This document shows positions 1-9,840 of a stretch of 30,850 nucleotides of DNA, piece after piece. Position 1 is the stretch's first letter. The number at the start of each line of letters is the position of its first letter. The position numbers and the translations under genes are program-made. The notes under the pieces are model-generated. The model was not told where the DNA came from and did not search any database. It was given only the letters and a program-made list of their open reading frames with translations. Source of the stretch: Amanita rubescens (lineage: Eukaryota; Basidiomycota; Agaricomycetes; Agaricales; Amanitaceae); contig WION01000587.1 in assembly GCA_015039365.1 (NCBI GenBank), positions 1 to 30,850 of the forward strand. The letters are read 5' to 3'.

Positions 1-1750
1 TTGTAAATGGCATAAGGCACAGGACATACCGCGGCAAACACGACGCCTCGCCACCAGACGTAATCTTCACCTAAAAGAGCTGCGCCAAGAGGCGGTCCAA
101 TAAGAGCAGCAATACCGCCAGGTCCCCAAGCGTAACCCAGGACTTTCCTGTTGGATACAATGATGCTTCATTAAAATATGTATACCGATGACATACCCTA
201 TGTCAGCGTCCGATGGTGCCAGATACGCAACGACGGGTAGAAACAGCGAAACAGCTTATGTCACGTCAGGAGTTACATTTCAATGAAATTATTACTAGTA
301 ATTACTCACTCGATCCGAAAAAGAAGCCATAACTAGACTTGGGAGTAAGGATTGCAGAATGGGCTAGTAAGAGGCCTTACAATACTGAGAACAACACGAG
401 CCCATAGGGGGTGTTACACCCCAGCATTCCGAAAAGGACGAGTCCGTTAAGCGCGCAGGAAATTATAGAAAGGTTGATCACGCCGAAATACTTCGCGTAG
501 GCGTTGGACGCGATGCGAGAAAAAAAGCCCACGATATTAACGATGGATAGGCAGTAGAATGTAAGGACTTTGGAGACACCGTGCTTCGCGGCAAATAGTT
601 GCACAAGTAAATTGGAAAATACATTTCGAGTAGCATGATGAAGCCTGACATGACGGTCAACAGGTAGGGCCAATCTCGCATGCTCTTTAGAGACGATTTT
701 CTTTCGGAAGCGGTGACTGACGGGCTTGGGGGAACTGTGATCATCAAGTTTCCGACCAAGAGTAAGGCAGCCGAGAGGAATGCGGCGGCTCTTATGCTCC
801 AGGCGAATCCAATGCTAGAGTTAAGCATATAGTTAAGCATGACTAACTTTGTCAGATGGTAACGCGTGGATGCGAAAATAGATACTTACTGGTGTACACC
901 ACGGCCCCGAGCGGGCCGCCGGCGAGGACGATGCCCTGATGTGTCAAATAAGAGATACTATTGACGTGACCCACACACGCCCATTAGACGTACCACTGCA
1001 AGCGCCTGGTTATATTTGAAATGGATGGAAGCAAGGGTGCAGGCGGGTACAAAGAGGAACCCTATAGCTATCCCAAGTCCTATCCCTTGCGCAAGGAAAG
1101 TCTTGGGGGGCGTCATGTCAGTCACACGAGCATATGTTAATTATCACGCACCTGGTAATATTGTTCCTTTTGGACAAGCGACAGCATAAAATAGCTGAAA
1201 TGTATCAGTGAGATCAAATCATCTTCATCAGCATTATTAAATTAAACTTTACCTGAATGAAAATAATATAGATGCTCCGGTGATCATTGACCGACAGTAC
1301 CCTGCATCGTATCTTTACTCTTAAGTCAGTATCAAAAAGACGTAATATCGATGAAAATTTTACAGTTTTCCTGCAACGATACCCAAGACGAGTTCAAAGA
1401 AGACTTGTACACTTCCGATCCAGCTAATATCCGAGGCCGTATATTTTGTAAGGAACACCGTAGTGTAATAGTCTTGGAAGACGCCGAATGCTTGCAGCTT
1501 CTTGAATCACTAACTGGAACATACGTTGTGAATAAATCCACCTACCACTCCGGTTGCACAAACGAGAATCAAGAAGGAACCACAAACTATTGCCTGTTAG
1601 TATTTTTAAAATAAAAAAAACACGGTCAGTCTAACGGGTGGACCACGCTTTTTTAGCACCGCATGGATAAACGTTAACTGTGCGTCGCGTGAGTAGGCAA
1701 TATTCGATGATAAGACAATTAAGGGATTGCTTACCGGCCGTTTCCTCCAT
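1..1750 (-). CDS. MFS transporter, monocarboxylate (MCT) type, 3' end outside window, one-base frame break
   Basis: Plasma-membrane carrier of the major facilitator superfamily, closest to fungal MCT-like transporters; the substrate cannot be told. I join 12 exons on the complement: 1750-1735, 1677-1636, 1586-1542, 1490-1364, 1312-1253, 1194-1152, 1101-994, 935-890, 842-381, 332-310, 254-197 and 147-1. The product reads FGVFQDYYTTVF, ISWIGSVQVFF, SYFMLSLVQKEQYYQ, FLAQGIGLGI, SIGFAWSIRAAAFL, VQLFAAKHGVSK and GGIAALIGPPLGAALLG, the usual order of the family. All exon phases agree except exon 9, where YFPIYL and VQLFAAKHG lie in different frames and one base is missing near 605-612. The start at 1750 is the first ATG before the PCGAKKAW segment and is less certain. 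About 20 C-terminal residues should lie beyond position 1. With the frame break this may be a pseudogene or carry a sequencing indel. Confidence 0.85.
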
Positions 1751-2247
1751 CGTAGGTGAGACCAGGAAAAGAAGCATGTACAGATGAGCTGTGTGACTCA
1801 GACCATGCATCATAATATATAATATATCGGATTTGGCGGTGCCCTCGTGCCGGTAGCAGCATCTACCGCGTTGTCGCTACCCTATGATTGATGGGATATC
1901 AATCTACGAACATAACACGTGAGCTGGAAAAAATCTCACAATCAATGTCCGTGTGACTGTCCTGCTCAGAACGACATGGCTCATAAGACGAGTCCGCATA
2001 GAACTGCGTTCAGCCTCTCGAGAAATATGCTGTACGCAAAAACTGACTCTACTGACAGCAATCTAGTCAGTATGAGGCACCGAGTATGATCGTTGAGAGG
2101 CTGTGGCTCTGAAACGCTTACTAAGCAAACGCCATATGTGGTGCGCAGCCAAAACAACCCTTTAACCTCTACACATATCTTACTTTCACAACACTTTCTT
2201 CTGCCCCCAGTTATCCCAATTTTTGTACAGCCAAAGTATAAACGAAT
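1751..2247. promoter_or_regulatory. Divergent intergenic region between the MFS and His-rich membrane protein genes
   Basis: About 500 bp without a convincing reading frame. It lies between two genes that point away from each other, so it should hold both promoters. An AT-only stretch around 1812-1829 gives a TATA-like sequence about 65-80 bp upstream of the MFS start. Pyrimidine-rich sequence at 2175-2215 precedes the plus-strand gene. No repeat or RNA gene is seen. Confidence 0.4.
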
Positions 2248-3208
2248 ATGAAATTGGTCAATCCATCGTTCCTGCTAGCACTTGGGACTACATTAGGTGA
2301 TTTAGTGTCTTTACAACAACTGCGCATGGCTGACTCTTTTGTAGCTCTAGTAGAAGCGGTCCCCTTACGCCTTCTTGTTGTGACGAACAACCAGAGTTGG
2401 CGCAGGGTCTACGCTTTGGTAATGCGGTCCAAAATGTTAATGCGGACGATGGTCCCGCTTTCCCCCCTCCCCCCTTCCTGGCTGGCCCGGAAGGGGCGCG
2501 AATCGAAACTCGCCCTCCATGTATCATGCGTAAGATGCGCGACAAGGCCATCGAAGTTTCCAATGCGTTTAGAACGGCCCTAGGCCTCCCTTTGATCGAA
2601 GCGCCCAGCCTAGATCTCCCCAAGGAACACCATGACAACCCCATGTTCCGCATTCTTCCGTTCATCGGTGCTCCGCCCACTTTCGTCAAAGTCGAGGGAG
2701 AGGAGTCCAACGGTGCCCTTACGGGCGTCACGAAAGGAGGAGAGGTTGTCCGTATCGTCGGTCCCGATCATGATGGTAATCAGCCGCCTCATCCTCCCCA
2801 TCACCCACACAAGCATCACAAGCACGGTAAACACCACAAGCATCACAGGTGTCGCAAGGCCCCCTTCTTCAAGCGCCTTGCCTTGGCTCTCATGACCTTG
2901 GGTCCGTGGGAGGGTCGTGCCGTCGCATTCGTTCTTGGTACGTCTGAACCGGATTGTTTTGATTTTTTTGAATATTGACGTGAATTTGTTTAGGCTGTGG
3001 TCTCGGCGTTTTGTTGAGAATGATGTGGGTCCTCAGTGTCATTACCTTCCGCGCAATCAGGGGTCGCAAGGCCGAAGAGACGGAGTACACAATCATCCAT
3101 GAGTACATCGAGGACGACGAGGCTCCCACTTCAGCCCCTCCGTCTTATGCCTATGTCGACGAGAAGGTTGATACCAAGAAGAACACTGAAGAGAGTCCTG
3201 TTGCTTAG
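2248..3208 (+). CDS. Small single-pass membrane protein with His-rich segment and PPxY tail motif
   Basis: I cannot name a function. The start MKLVNPSFLLALGTTL looks like a signal peptide. The main body (about 2345-2937) is a Pro/Gly-containing region followed by a strongly His-rich stretch (HPPHHPHKHHKHGKHHKHH), which could bind metal. After a clear intron (2938-2993, GTACGT...TTTAG) comes one hydrophobic helix (CGLGVLLRMMWVLSVITF). The acidic, probably cytoplasmic tail contains PPSY, a PPxY motif of the kind bound by WW domains of Nedd4/Rsp5 ligases. The stop TAG is at 3206-3208. The first splice is unresolved: exon 1 and the body are in different frames, and the possible acceptors (2344-2356) give introns of only 38-50 nt, or a 98-nt intron ending at 2394. 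Membrane topology and ubiquitin-ligase binding are inference. Confidence 0.7.
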
Positions 3209-3466
3209 GCCTTGTTATTTCGTCTTGTACCTCCATCCCCGCCGCTCCTTTTTTTCCCTGTTTTGTGCTTACAAAGAAAAAGAAAAAAAGAAAATCAAAT
3301 GTAATGCCCTTTGTATAGTTCGTGGGCTATCTTGTTATAACTACTCATTTCATTGGCGTGGGATGAGCAATGTTCAAGTTGTCATGAAATAATGTACGAA
3401 CAGAGCAGAAGGACATTGTTTAGCTGTTAGCCTAATTCATACATATGCATTTGATGTATGATAATT

Positions 3467-6400
3467 CTACTCCTGCATCCATCTTGTGGCTCCAAGACCA
3501 AGCTTGGAATGTTTAATAATTGCTGTGAGTGGCTGATCCAAACCTCCTGTGATGCCAATTTGTTTTCCTTCCGACCAGCCCATAGCTTCCAGCAATCTAA
3601 AGCCACGATTGGACGAATCAATCTTCGGCGCAGCCTGATAGAGGTAATTACTATTCCATTCGACGATGACGGAACTGCAATGAAAAACGTACTTTGCCAA
3701 CTTCTTCTCCTTCCTTTTGCCGGGGTGGCCCGCTCTTACCTTTCCCCTTCCTATCGCTCTTATTAAATTCACCTCCATGACTCTGCCTCATAATTCGCGC
3801 CACCTTTGCCTCATTCACGCGCAATCCACTTCGACTCGTCCTGATTAATACCGTGTACCGCGCATCCCCGTGACCATCGCTCTTGCTCTTCAGATTAAAC
3901 GCTGCAGCCATCTCGTGGACGAGCTTCCTAGTTTCCTTGCTCGCAGGTGGGAGAGCCATCGTCCGCGGACCGTCCGGGTTGGCGATGAATCTCTTGATTT
4001 GTTGTACCAGCGTAGTCATGTCAATGACACGATTGGGTCCGATAACGGTAATCTTGGGATCTTGGCGGGCGGCGGCCAGCATAGCTTTGCGTCCCTTTTA
4101 CCGCCTTTCTTCTTGATCAAGGGATCAGCAGCCGCTTCCAGTCGGGCCCGCTCGCGCTCCGCTTTTTTTTCTGCTTTCTTGGCACGGTCTTTCACCCATT
4201 GCTCTTGGAGTTCCGGCGGGAGATTCGTAGGTTTATCTTTCTTGCGTCCTGTACAATATGTTTTTCGATAAATATCTTTCTGAAAAGATTGACCGGAATA
4301 CTGACTCGCCACTGTAAACGTAGATAGATCTTCGCGGTCGCCATTATTAATTGCTTTGAAGAGTCGCTTCCTTTCCTTGCGATCACAACCTGTCATGATG
4401 CTTTCGGTCTCATCCACGAGGTCCTTAAGGGAAAGTTGAGAAAAAACGGTGAAAAAGTTTGAGAGGCTCATACCTGAAGGCGATTAATGTAATCATCACT
4501 GTCCCATGCATAACTTGCGTCAAATTCAGCTTCGCCCTCTTCATCTTCACCCAACTGTCGCGACGTATGAGCTGGCTTTTTTGCGGGAAGTTTTCGTATG
4601 AGTTCAAGACGTTCTCGGAAACTAGAGCAAGAACTCAATTCGTCCTCCTCTTCGCTTCCTTCGTCCACGTCGCTCTGCTGAACGTCTTCGCCAATCAACA
4701 TTTCCTCTTCTTTTTCAAACACCCCATCCACATCCTTGCCGTCTTCGCCACTACCCTGTTCATCCATTTCTTCACCTTCAGAATCGTCATCTCCGCTGCT
4801 CCCTTCAGCTCCCCCCTCGCTAGCCTCATCCTCTTGCTTCAACTTTTCAATGTCCGCAATATCGTCCATCGTCAGATACCGGGTCCCTTCTTGACCCAAC
4901 ATTCCATTAGCAAACGACCCGAGCGCTCCAATGCTCTTCTCGTCCAGCAACTCTGGGTCCACATCCATGCCATCAGGACCGGTTAATGGCTCCCCTGCGG
5001 CAGCCCCTTGCTCATTCTCCTCTTCGCCCCAATCGATATCAGAATCTCCTCTCCTTCTTTCTTCCCATCTTGGATCAGGCCCGTCAAGCTCTTGCCACTC
5101 TTTATCCTGCCTCTCAGCCCCAAACGAGAACATTGATCGCTTCCTCCACTTCTTTTGCCTCGCGTGCCGCGATTCCTGCATGCGCACGCGTACCTTGGCT
5201 TTACGCTGCGTGCTGGGGCTAGCAAGGAGGAGCGGAGACACGAACTGCCGCGGTTTTCTTGCGGCTGCAGAGAGGGTAGTTGAGGTTGAAGGTATAGGAA
5301 TATTAGTCTCCATCTTCTCTTCCGCATTCGTAGATGGAAGTTCGCTGATAGTGGACAATCCAGTCAACATGGATGTCGTTGGCAATGTTGTTGGTATGTT
5401 AGAGGTGGACACGGCTGGTGTCAAACGGCCAGAGCGGGGATGAGGTGCGACGTATACAATAATGTCATCATCGTCACCCAGCGCTTCTGGGGCGCCTAGG
5501 ATGTGCGAGGCAGCCGTCCCTTTTCGTAGCTGTGAAGGAGCCAGAATTTGGGAGGGAGTAGTATCAATGAAGAAACCTGCAGACTCAGGGCACTGTTGTT
5601 CACCCTCGCCTTCTGCAGTAGATGTTGACATGTTCATATGTGTCGAAACGTTTTTAATGGGTGCCAACTCTGCTTCATCCCTGATGGTTCTCCCCTGTGA
5701 GACTGCCCCTTTGGCACGCATGACGATGGACTCTGTTTCCTGTGTTACACCCGCAGACTCGCGCGGCAAATCTGAGCCGGTAATATCTAGCTGCGAGTTG
5801 AGTGTTATGTCTGCGATTCCTTCAACAACGTTGACACTTGACTGTTCATTTGATCGATCTTCGTTTGGGTGAGCAACATGCTGACCTCTTCCTAGCGGAG
5901 CAGCAGAATTAGCGGTTCCATGGTAATAGCCAGTGAATTGTTCCTCCAGCGCCACCGTGAACATCTTTCCTGGCTTCACTTGTACTTCCAACAGCTTCTC
6001 CGTATCGTTAAAGTCTATTTCTTCTATTTCTTCCTCGTTTTCCAAGTCCAATCCGCCAATTACTTGGGCGATACGGTTTGCTGTTGGTATACGATTATCT
6101 TCAGTATCGTCTGGTGATAGTCAGCATTGAGATAAAGCCTGGTTCATGAACAATACACGTACCAATGTCCTCCATTGTTGGTTTCAACAACTCCTCCTCT
6201 TGTTGGAATAAGAATGGTGTCAGAGTTGACTTTACGAAGAAAACAGGACGGAGCAGAGGGCGACTTTCGTACAACAAGCTTGATAGTGGCGCACTAGATC
6301 CTAATTTTGACTTCGTCTGCTGCTGCTGAGCCGGTCGTCCAAGCCCAGGATGGCCGTATGTCCCTCTAGATGGTGTGCTTGACCTGGATTGAAAAACCCC

Positions 6401-6754
6401 GTTACCTCTGGACGGAGTAGATGCCCTGGGCTGGAAAGTATTCCCACTTGTCCTTGGAACAGGGGTAGGGCCTCTCGAGCCTCTATAACCTCTCCCTCTA
6501 TTTCCGCTTCCCCGACCTGTCGGTGTCATTGGTTGATAACCTGAAGAGCAATCCATCGTTAGTACACATCCATGACCAAAGATCCACATCGTTGCTGGCT
6601 GGAACGCGAAGCTGAGATACGTACCGTACACTTGCACCGGGAAATCGAGGATGTCGAAGTCTACGGGTGGCGCACCTCGTCCCCGACCTCCGTTAAAACC
6701 ACCACCGCTGCCCCGACCGCCGCGGTTGTTTCCCCGGGACTTTCGCTTGGCCAT
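3467..6754 (-). CDS. SQS1: SQS1/Pfa1-like R3H and G-patch protein (Prp43 cofactor), one-base frame break
   Basis: Orthologue of yeast Sqs1/Pfa1, whose G-patch activates the DEAH helicase Prp43 in ribosome biogenesis and splicing. Exons on the complement: 6754-6625, 6540-6163, 6110-4474, 4423-3693 and 3634-3467. The N-terminus is RGG-rich (MAKRKSRGNNRGGRGSGGG). A long acidic middle region follows, then DMTTLVQQIKRFI and an R3H segment (ETRKLVHEMAAAFNL...DARYTVL). The C-terminus is a G-patch (GFRLLEAMGWSEGKQIG...HSKLGLGA). The restored product would be about 1010 residues. Upstream DPLIKKKGGK and downstream AMLAAARQDPKITVIG are in different frames; one base is missing in the A/G run at 4094-4100. 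A 57-nt in-frame stretch at 4249-4305 has GTCAGT...ACAG ends and may be a retained intron. The gene is divergent from the F-box gene, with 199 bp between start codons. Confidence 0.9.
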
Positions 6755-6953
6755 TGTCTTCTATACTTATCAGCGGCGATTGTGCAAGTTGTTGGCGACG
6801 AGTATGACGGATTAGGAAATATGTTCCCATCTCTCTTGTCCCCATCGACATTTCACGATTCACCGTTTCCGGATCCGATGGAGCCACTGACTCACACTCA
6901 ACCTTATTTATTCGTATTTGTATACTAACAACGCGTGTATCAGTTCAACAACC

Positions 6954-8375
6954 ATGTCGATAACAGATCTAGCGAAAATTGGCCTGTCGAATGTTTCTCT
7001 TACAGAAACGGAGCTTCGAGCAATTCGTCAACTTAAACTGGATTCACAGAAGGACATAGAGCGTTTAACTGGCGACATTGCAAAGCTCCTGAACCAGCAA
7101 TTAGACCTGCTTGCCGCAGTGAAGCTGTACGATGTGGCCCTTGCACCTCACAAAAAATTGCCTTTGGAAGTGTTGCGCGCCATAATGATTTTCGCTGCTT
7201 CAGAGCCTACTTGCATACCCGTCATCGACGAGGGTGTATATGCAATGTCTCATGTTTGCTCGCCTTGGAGGCAACTTATGTTGGATACACCCGAGTTATG
7301 GAGCAATATTTCAATCGATGTCTCCAAATCTTCTGACAAGAAGACAGCTGACAAGATACGTATCGCTCGGGAATGGCTAAGCCGGGCTCAGAATCACCCA
7401 ATATCATTCACAATCAAAAGCGTAGACCAACAAGTCCTTAACGATCTCATTACGCATTATCCGTGTCGAGCGTTGTACCTGTTGGAGTCACGTTCTTCCT
7501 GGTATGGAGAGTACCCTCGACTGGGTGAGGCTTCCATAGCTACTTTGGAAACCTTGCATCTCCACGAAGCCATCAAGCTATCACAAATACTTGGAAAGGA
7601 GTTTGCACTACCAGCTTTGAAATCCTTATCACTATACGACGTTAATGATTTGAACGTGATCCACACCGTTGCGCCGCAGTTGCACTATCTACGTATTCAG
7701 TGCACCCGACCACATTCACAGGTCCTTGGTTTACTACGCTTGTGCGTACAGCTCGAACACTGCGAGTTGAAGATAGGTCGGGATACAAAGAAACCATCCC
7801 AGTCCTCTACGAATCAGGCTGTGATCATTTCTACACTCCGGGTTCTCAAACTTACTTTCGACGATGGCGCTAATGCTCCAGCTTTTCTCAAGTGGTTGGC
7901 GCTCCGCAATGTATCATCGCTCTCTCTCTTTCAAACGAAGCCGGAGACCTGGTCGCTAGATCTGCCCACAGTCTCCGAGTTGATAGCGCGATCAGATGGC
8001 ATGCCTCATCTACAATCATTGACGATCGATGAGACAAAGGATCCATTTGACCTCAAAGTTCTGTTATTGGACACCCCATCACTTCGTCAACTCCATATCA
8101 ATCGAGGGGTACTGGACGCCGATACTATGGATAAGTTATCAACAGGCCACCTAGGTGCCCAACTCAAAGAACTATTTTCGCGGCACAGACATGAAGCTGA
8201 AGCCATTTTGCGAATGGTGGAATCGCGCCATCAAACTGCAACGACTCGCCAGGTCGCACCATTCTCGAGTGTCAGGATCAACGGCGTGGCTGCCAGCACG
8301 TCCGCGTCGGTTGCCATCAGGAACCGCCTTCTAGAGCTTAGAAAAATGGGTATTGATATTGCCTTCTCTGTCTAA
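6954..8375 (+). CDS. F-box-like protein with degenerate leucine-rich repeats
   Basis: Intronless gene of 473 residues. The ATG at 6954 starts MSITDLAKIGLSNVSL. A predicted coiled coil (about residues 20-55) leads into an F-box-like segment: KLPLEVLRAIMIFAA, then MSHVCSPWRQL and TPELWSNI, the spacing seen in the very large Agaricomycete F-box family. The rest is rich in leucine-containing strands (ATLETLHLHEA, LPALKSLSLYD) that resemble irregular LRRs. Family members are thought to be substrate receptors of SCF ubiquitin ligases; the target is unknown. The stop TAA (8373-8375) is closely followed by GACAGGTATGTACTTG. That junction is found again in a truncated copy at 9551-9795. The 290 bp after the stop hold no gene I can support. 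Confidence 0.8.
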   Translation: MSITDLAKIGLSNVSLTETELRAIRQLKLDSQKDIERLTGDIAKLLNQQLDLLAAVKLYDVALAPHKKLPLEVLRAIMIFAASEPTCIPVIDEGVYAMSHVCSPWRQLMLDTPELWSNISIDVSKSSDKKTADKIRIAREWLSRAQNHPISFTIKSVDQQVLNDLITHYPCRALYLLESRSSWYGEYPRLGEASIATLETLHLHEAIKLSQILGKEFALPALKSLSLYDVNDLNVIHTVAPQLHYLRIQCTRPHSQVLGLLRLCVQLEHCELKIGRDTKKPSQSSTNQAVIISTLRVLKLTFDDGANAPAFLKWLALRNVSSLSLFQTKPETWSLDLPTVSELIARSDGMPHLQSLTIDETKDPFDLKVLLLDTPSLRQLHINRGVLDADTMDKLSTGHLGAQLKELFSRHRHEAEAILRMVESRHQTATTRQVAPFSSVRINGVAASTSASVAIRNRLLELRKMGIDIAFSV

Positions 8376-8665
8376 TCGACAGGTATGTACTTGTTCGTTG
8401 CTAGGGCCCTTCCTGACGTTGGGTGTCGTCCAGGAATCTGGTCGGAATATATGTAGTTTTACTATTCTAGTTTGTGAAAACCGTGCGTAGATGTGTATAT
8501 GGCAACGAATCGAGTTTTTTGACTCATTGGGCTCCTGTGTCAAGTTGTGACAGTGTACGGCTCCTTGACAGATGGCCCCTGAAGACCCGGGGTGAAGAGA
8601 GGACGGAACGATCATTCCGCTGGACTATAGGTGTCTTAGGTAGTGCCTTGACTGGATCCTTCACT

Positions 8666-9240
8666 TTATCGGGTATGCTGGACAGGGGGCAACTGAGTCA
8701 TGTTTATACCATATCTATACATAAAACGAGAAGAAAACAGAAGGCCCTTGGGTGAGAGCGTCGTCGTGGGTCCAGCGGAACACCCGATAATATCAACGTG
8801 AATGTCCTTGAAGCCGTTTTCCAACAGCATCTGCTCGATAGCATAGGCGCCGTTGCAGACCTTCTGGGACAATTCCAGATTCTTCCCCCAGTAACCTGCA
8901 TCCAGACACGAGGCTGCAGGTCACCCTCTCCTAAGCCATAGCGTATGAACGTGACGAGTTCAATATGCACTTCCACCCCTCAATTCAATCATGGGCCTGA
9001 AAAAGTTATCCTTCTCCTTCCGGAATTGATCGTTCCAGAAGTTTGTCAATGGCCTGTTTCCCGCGTAGAAGTCGGGTCCCACGGGGTCTTCTCAAGGTCG
9101 GTGCGGTAAACGAGGCGGTGGTCCTTCATGTGCCGTTGAGCCAAGCGGAGTCACGAAGTCATTCTCAGGGGGCTCAGAGCACCGGTCGGTTGTCGGTTGT
9201 ACTTGCCAGGGCCACTCTCGACGTTGCTTCCTGGTTGAAA
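8666..9240 (-). pseudogene. Decayed gene relic, uncharacterised basidiomycete family
   Basis: No intact reading frame runs through this stretch, but coding-like pieces follow each other on the complement in shifting frames. They are VYRTDLEKTPWDPTSTR (about 9130-9070), FWNDQFRKEKDNFFRPMIEL (about 9040-8990), VEVHIELVTFIRYG (about 8976-8935) and KDIHVDIIGCSAGPTTTLS (about 8812-8756). Their order resembles, from memory, a hypothetical basidiomycete protein family that has a YRT motif, a line like 'VDLVRF' and a line like 'DVHVEI'. The frame changes and lack of start and stop point to a broken copy. The family assignment is tentative. Confidence 0.35.
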
Positions 9241-9318
9241 CATGATGCAGTTAAGCTTGTGACTGAAGAAGAGAAGGAGCGTGCGACTGTTTCACCGACT
9301 CTCCGGTGCATCCCAATG

Positions 9319-9346
9319 TTGTAAGGTAGGGCTCAAGCACAACGTG
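9319..9346 (+). repeat. Left terminal inverted repeat of the MITE-like element
   Basis: A 28-bp repeat starting TTGTAAGGTAGGG. It pairs with the complement of 9519-9546 with a single G/A difference near its inner end. Confidence 0.75.
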
Positions 9347-9518
9347 TTATGCGTGACAAGGAGAAAAATCTTAATAGCCCTTGCTCATTAAAGTTTAATA
9401 AAAATTGGGTCGCACAGATGTCTAGATATAACTGATTATAAGAGGTCTGTGCAATTAGATTTTTGATTTAGTTTGAATTGAGATGGCCATTACAAAAAAT
9501 CTATCGTGTGACATAGGC

Positions 9519-9546
9519 ATGTTGTGCTTGAGCCCTACCTTACAAT
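9519..9546 (-). repeat. Right terminal inverted repeat of the MITE-like element
   Basis: Complement of the left repeat, ending GAGCCCTACCTTACAA on the plus strand. I did not see a third copy of this repeat in the window. Confidence 0.75.
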
Positions 9547-9550
9547 ATTT

Positions 9551-9795
9551 CATCGCAATCCTTGGCAATCGATGAGACACAGAACTATTTTCTCGGCACG
9601 GAAGCTGACATCAAGCTGGCCAGTTCAATATTCGCGCCATTTTTGTCTCCGTCTAACGGACAGGTATGTACTTGTTCATTGATAGGGCTCGACGTTATCG
9701 TTCTGGTATATGATGTTTATTTTTTCTTTTTTTGGCTCAACATAAGTTGTGACAGTGACGATTTACGGTTCCTTGACATGTCCGAGTCATTCTGC
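9551..9795 (+). pseudogene. Truncated, internally deleted copy of the F-box gene 3' end
   Basis: Blocks of this stretch align in order with the F-box gene and its 3' flank. AATCGATGAGACA matches about 8024-8038, AACTATTTTC.CGGCAC matches about 8169-8184, GACAGGTATGTACTTGTTC matches 8379-8397, and AAGTTGTGACAGTG matches about 8541-8554. The intervening coding segments are missing, so the copy has internal deletions and no function as an F-box protein. It ends about 45 bp before the transcription factor start. Since coding and 3' flanking sequence were copied together, this was a DNA-level duplication and not a retro-copy. Confidence 0.7.
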
Positions 9796-9840
9796 CATCA
9801 GCTTATAGACGATCCCATCTGAAGTCAGAAACTGAACAAT

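Larger units (their letters stand above)
9319..9546. mobile_element. MITE-like element, 228 bp with 28-bp terminal inverted repeats
   Basis: Positions 9319-9346 and the complement of 9519-9546 match at 27 of 28 bases; both begin TTGTAAGGTAGGGCTCAAGC. The interior is AT-rich, has no coding capacity, and includes TAAAGTTTAATAAAAATTG. Size, inverted ends and lack of genes fit a non-autonomous DNA transposon. No clear target-site duplication is visible: flanks are CCCAATG on the left and TATTTCA on the right. The element abuts the truncated F-box copy, so it probably inserted into already decaying sequence. The transposase family cannot be told. Confidence 0.7.

Noticed and set aside
1351..1614. 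Plus-strand open frame of 87 codons
   Set aside because: It is the antisense of MFS exons 3 and 4 (FGVFQDYYTTVF, ISWIGSVQVFF), which are strongly family-like on the minus strand.
4459..6130. Several plus-strand frames opposite SQS1 rich in Ser, Phe and Leu
   Set aside because: They are mirror frames of the acidic, Ser/Glu-rich SQS1 exon and have no motifs of their own.
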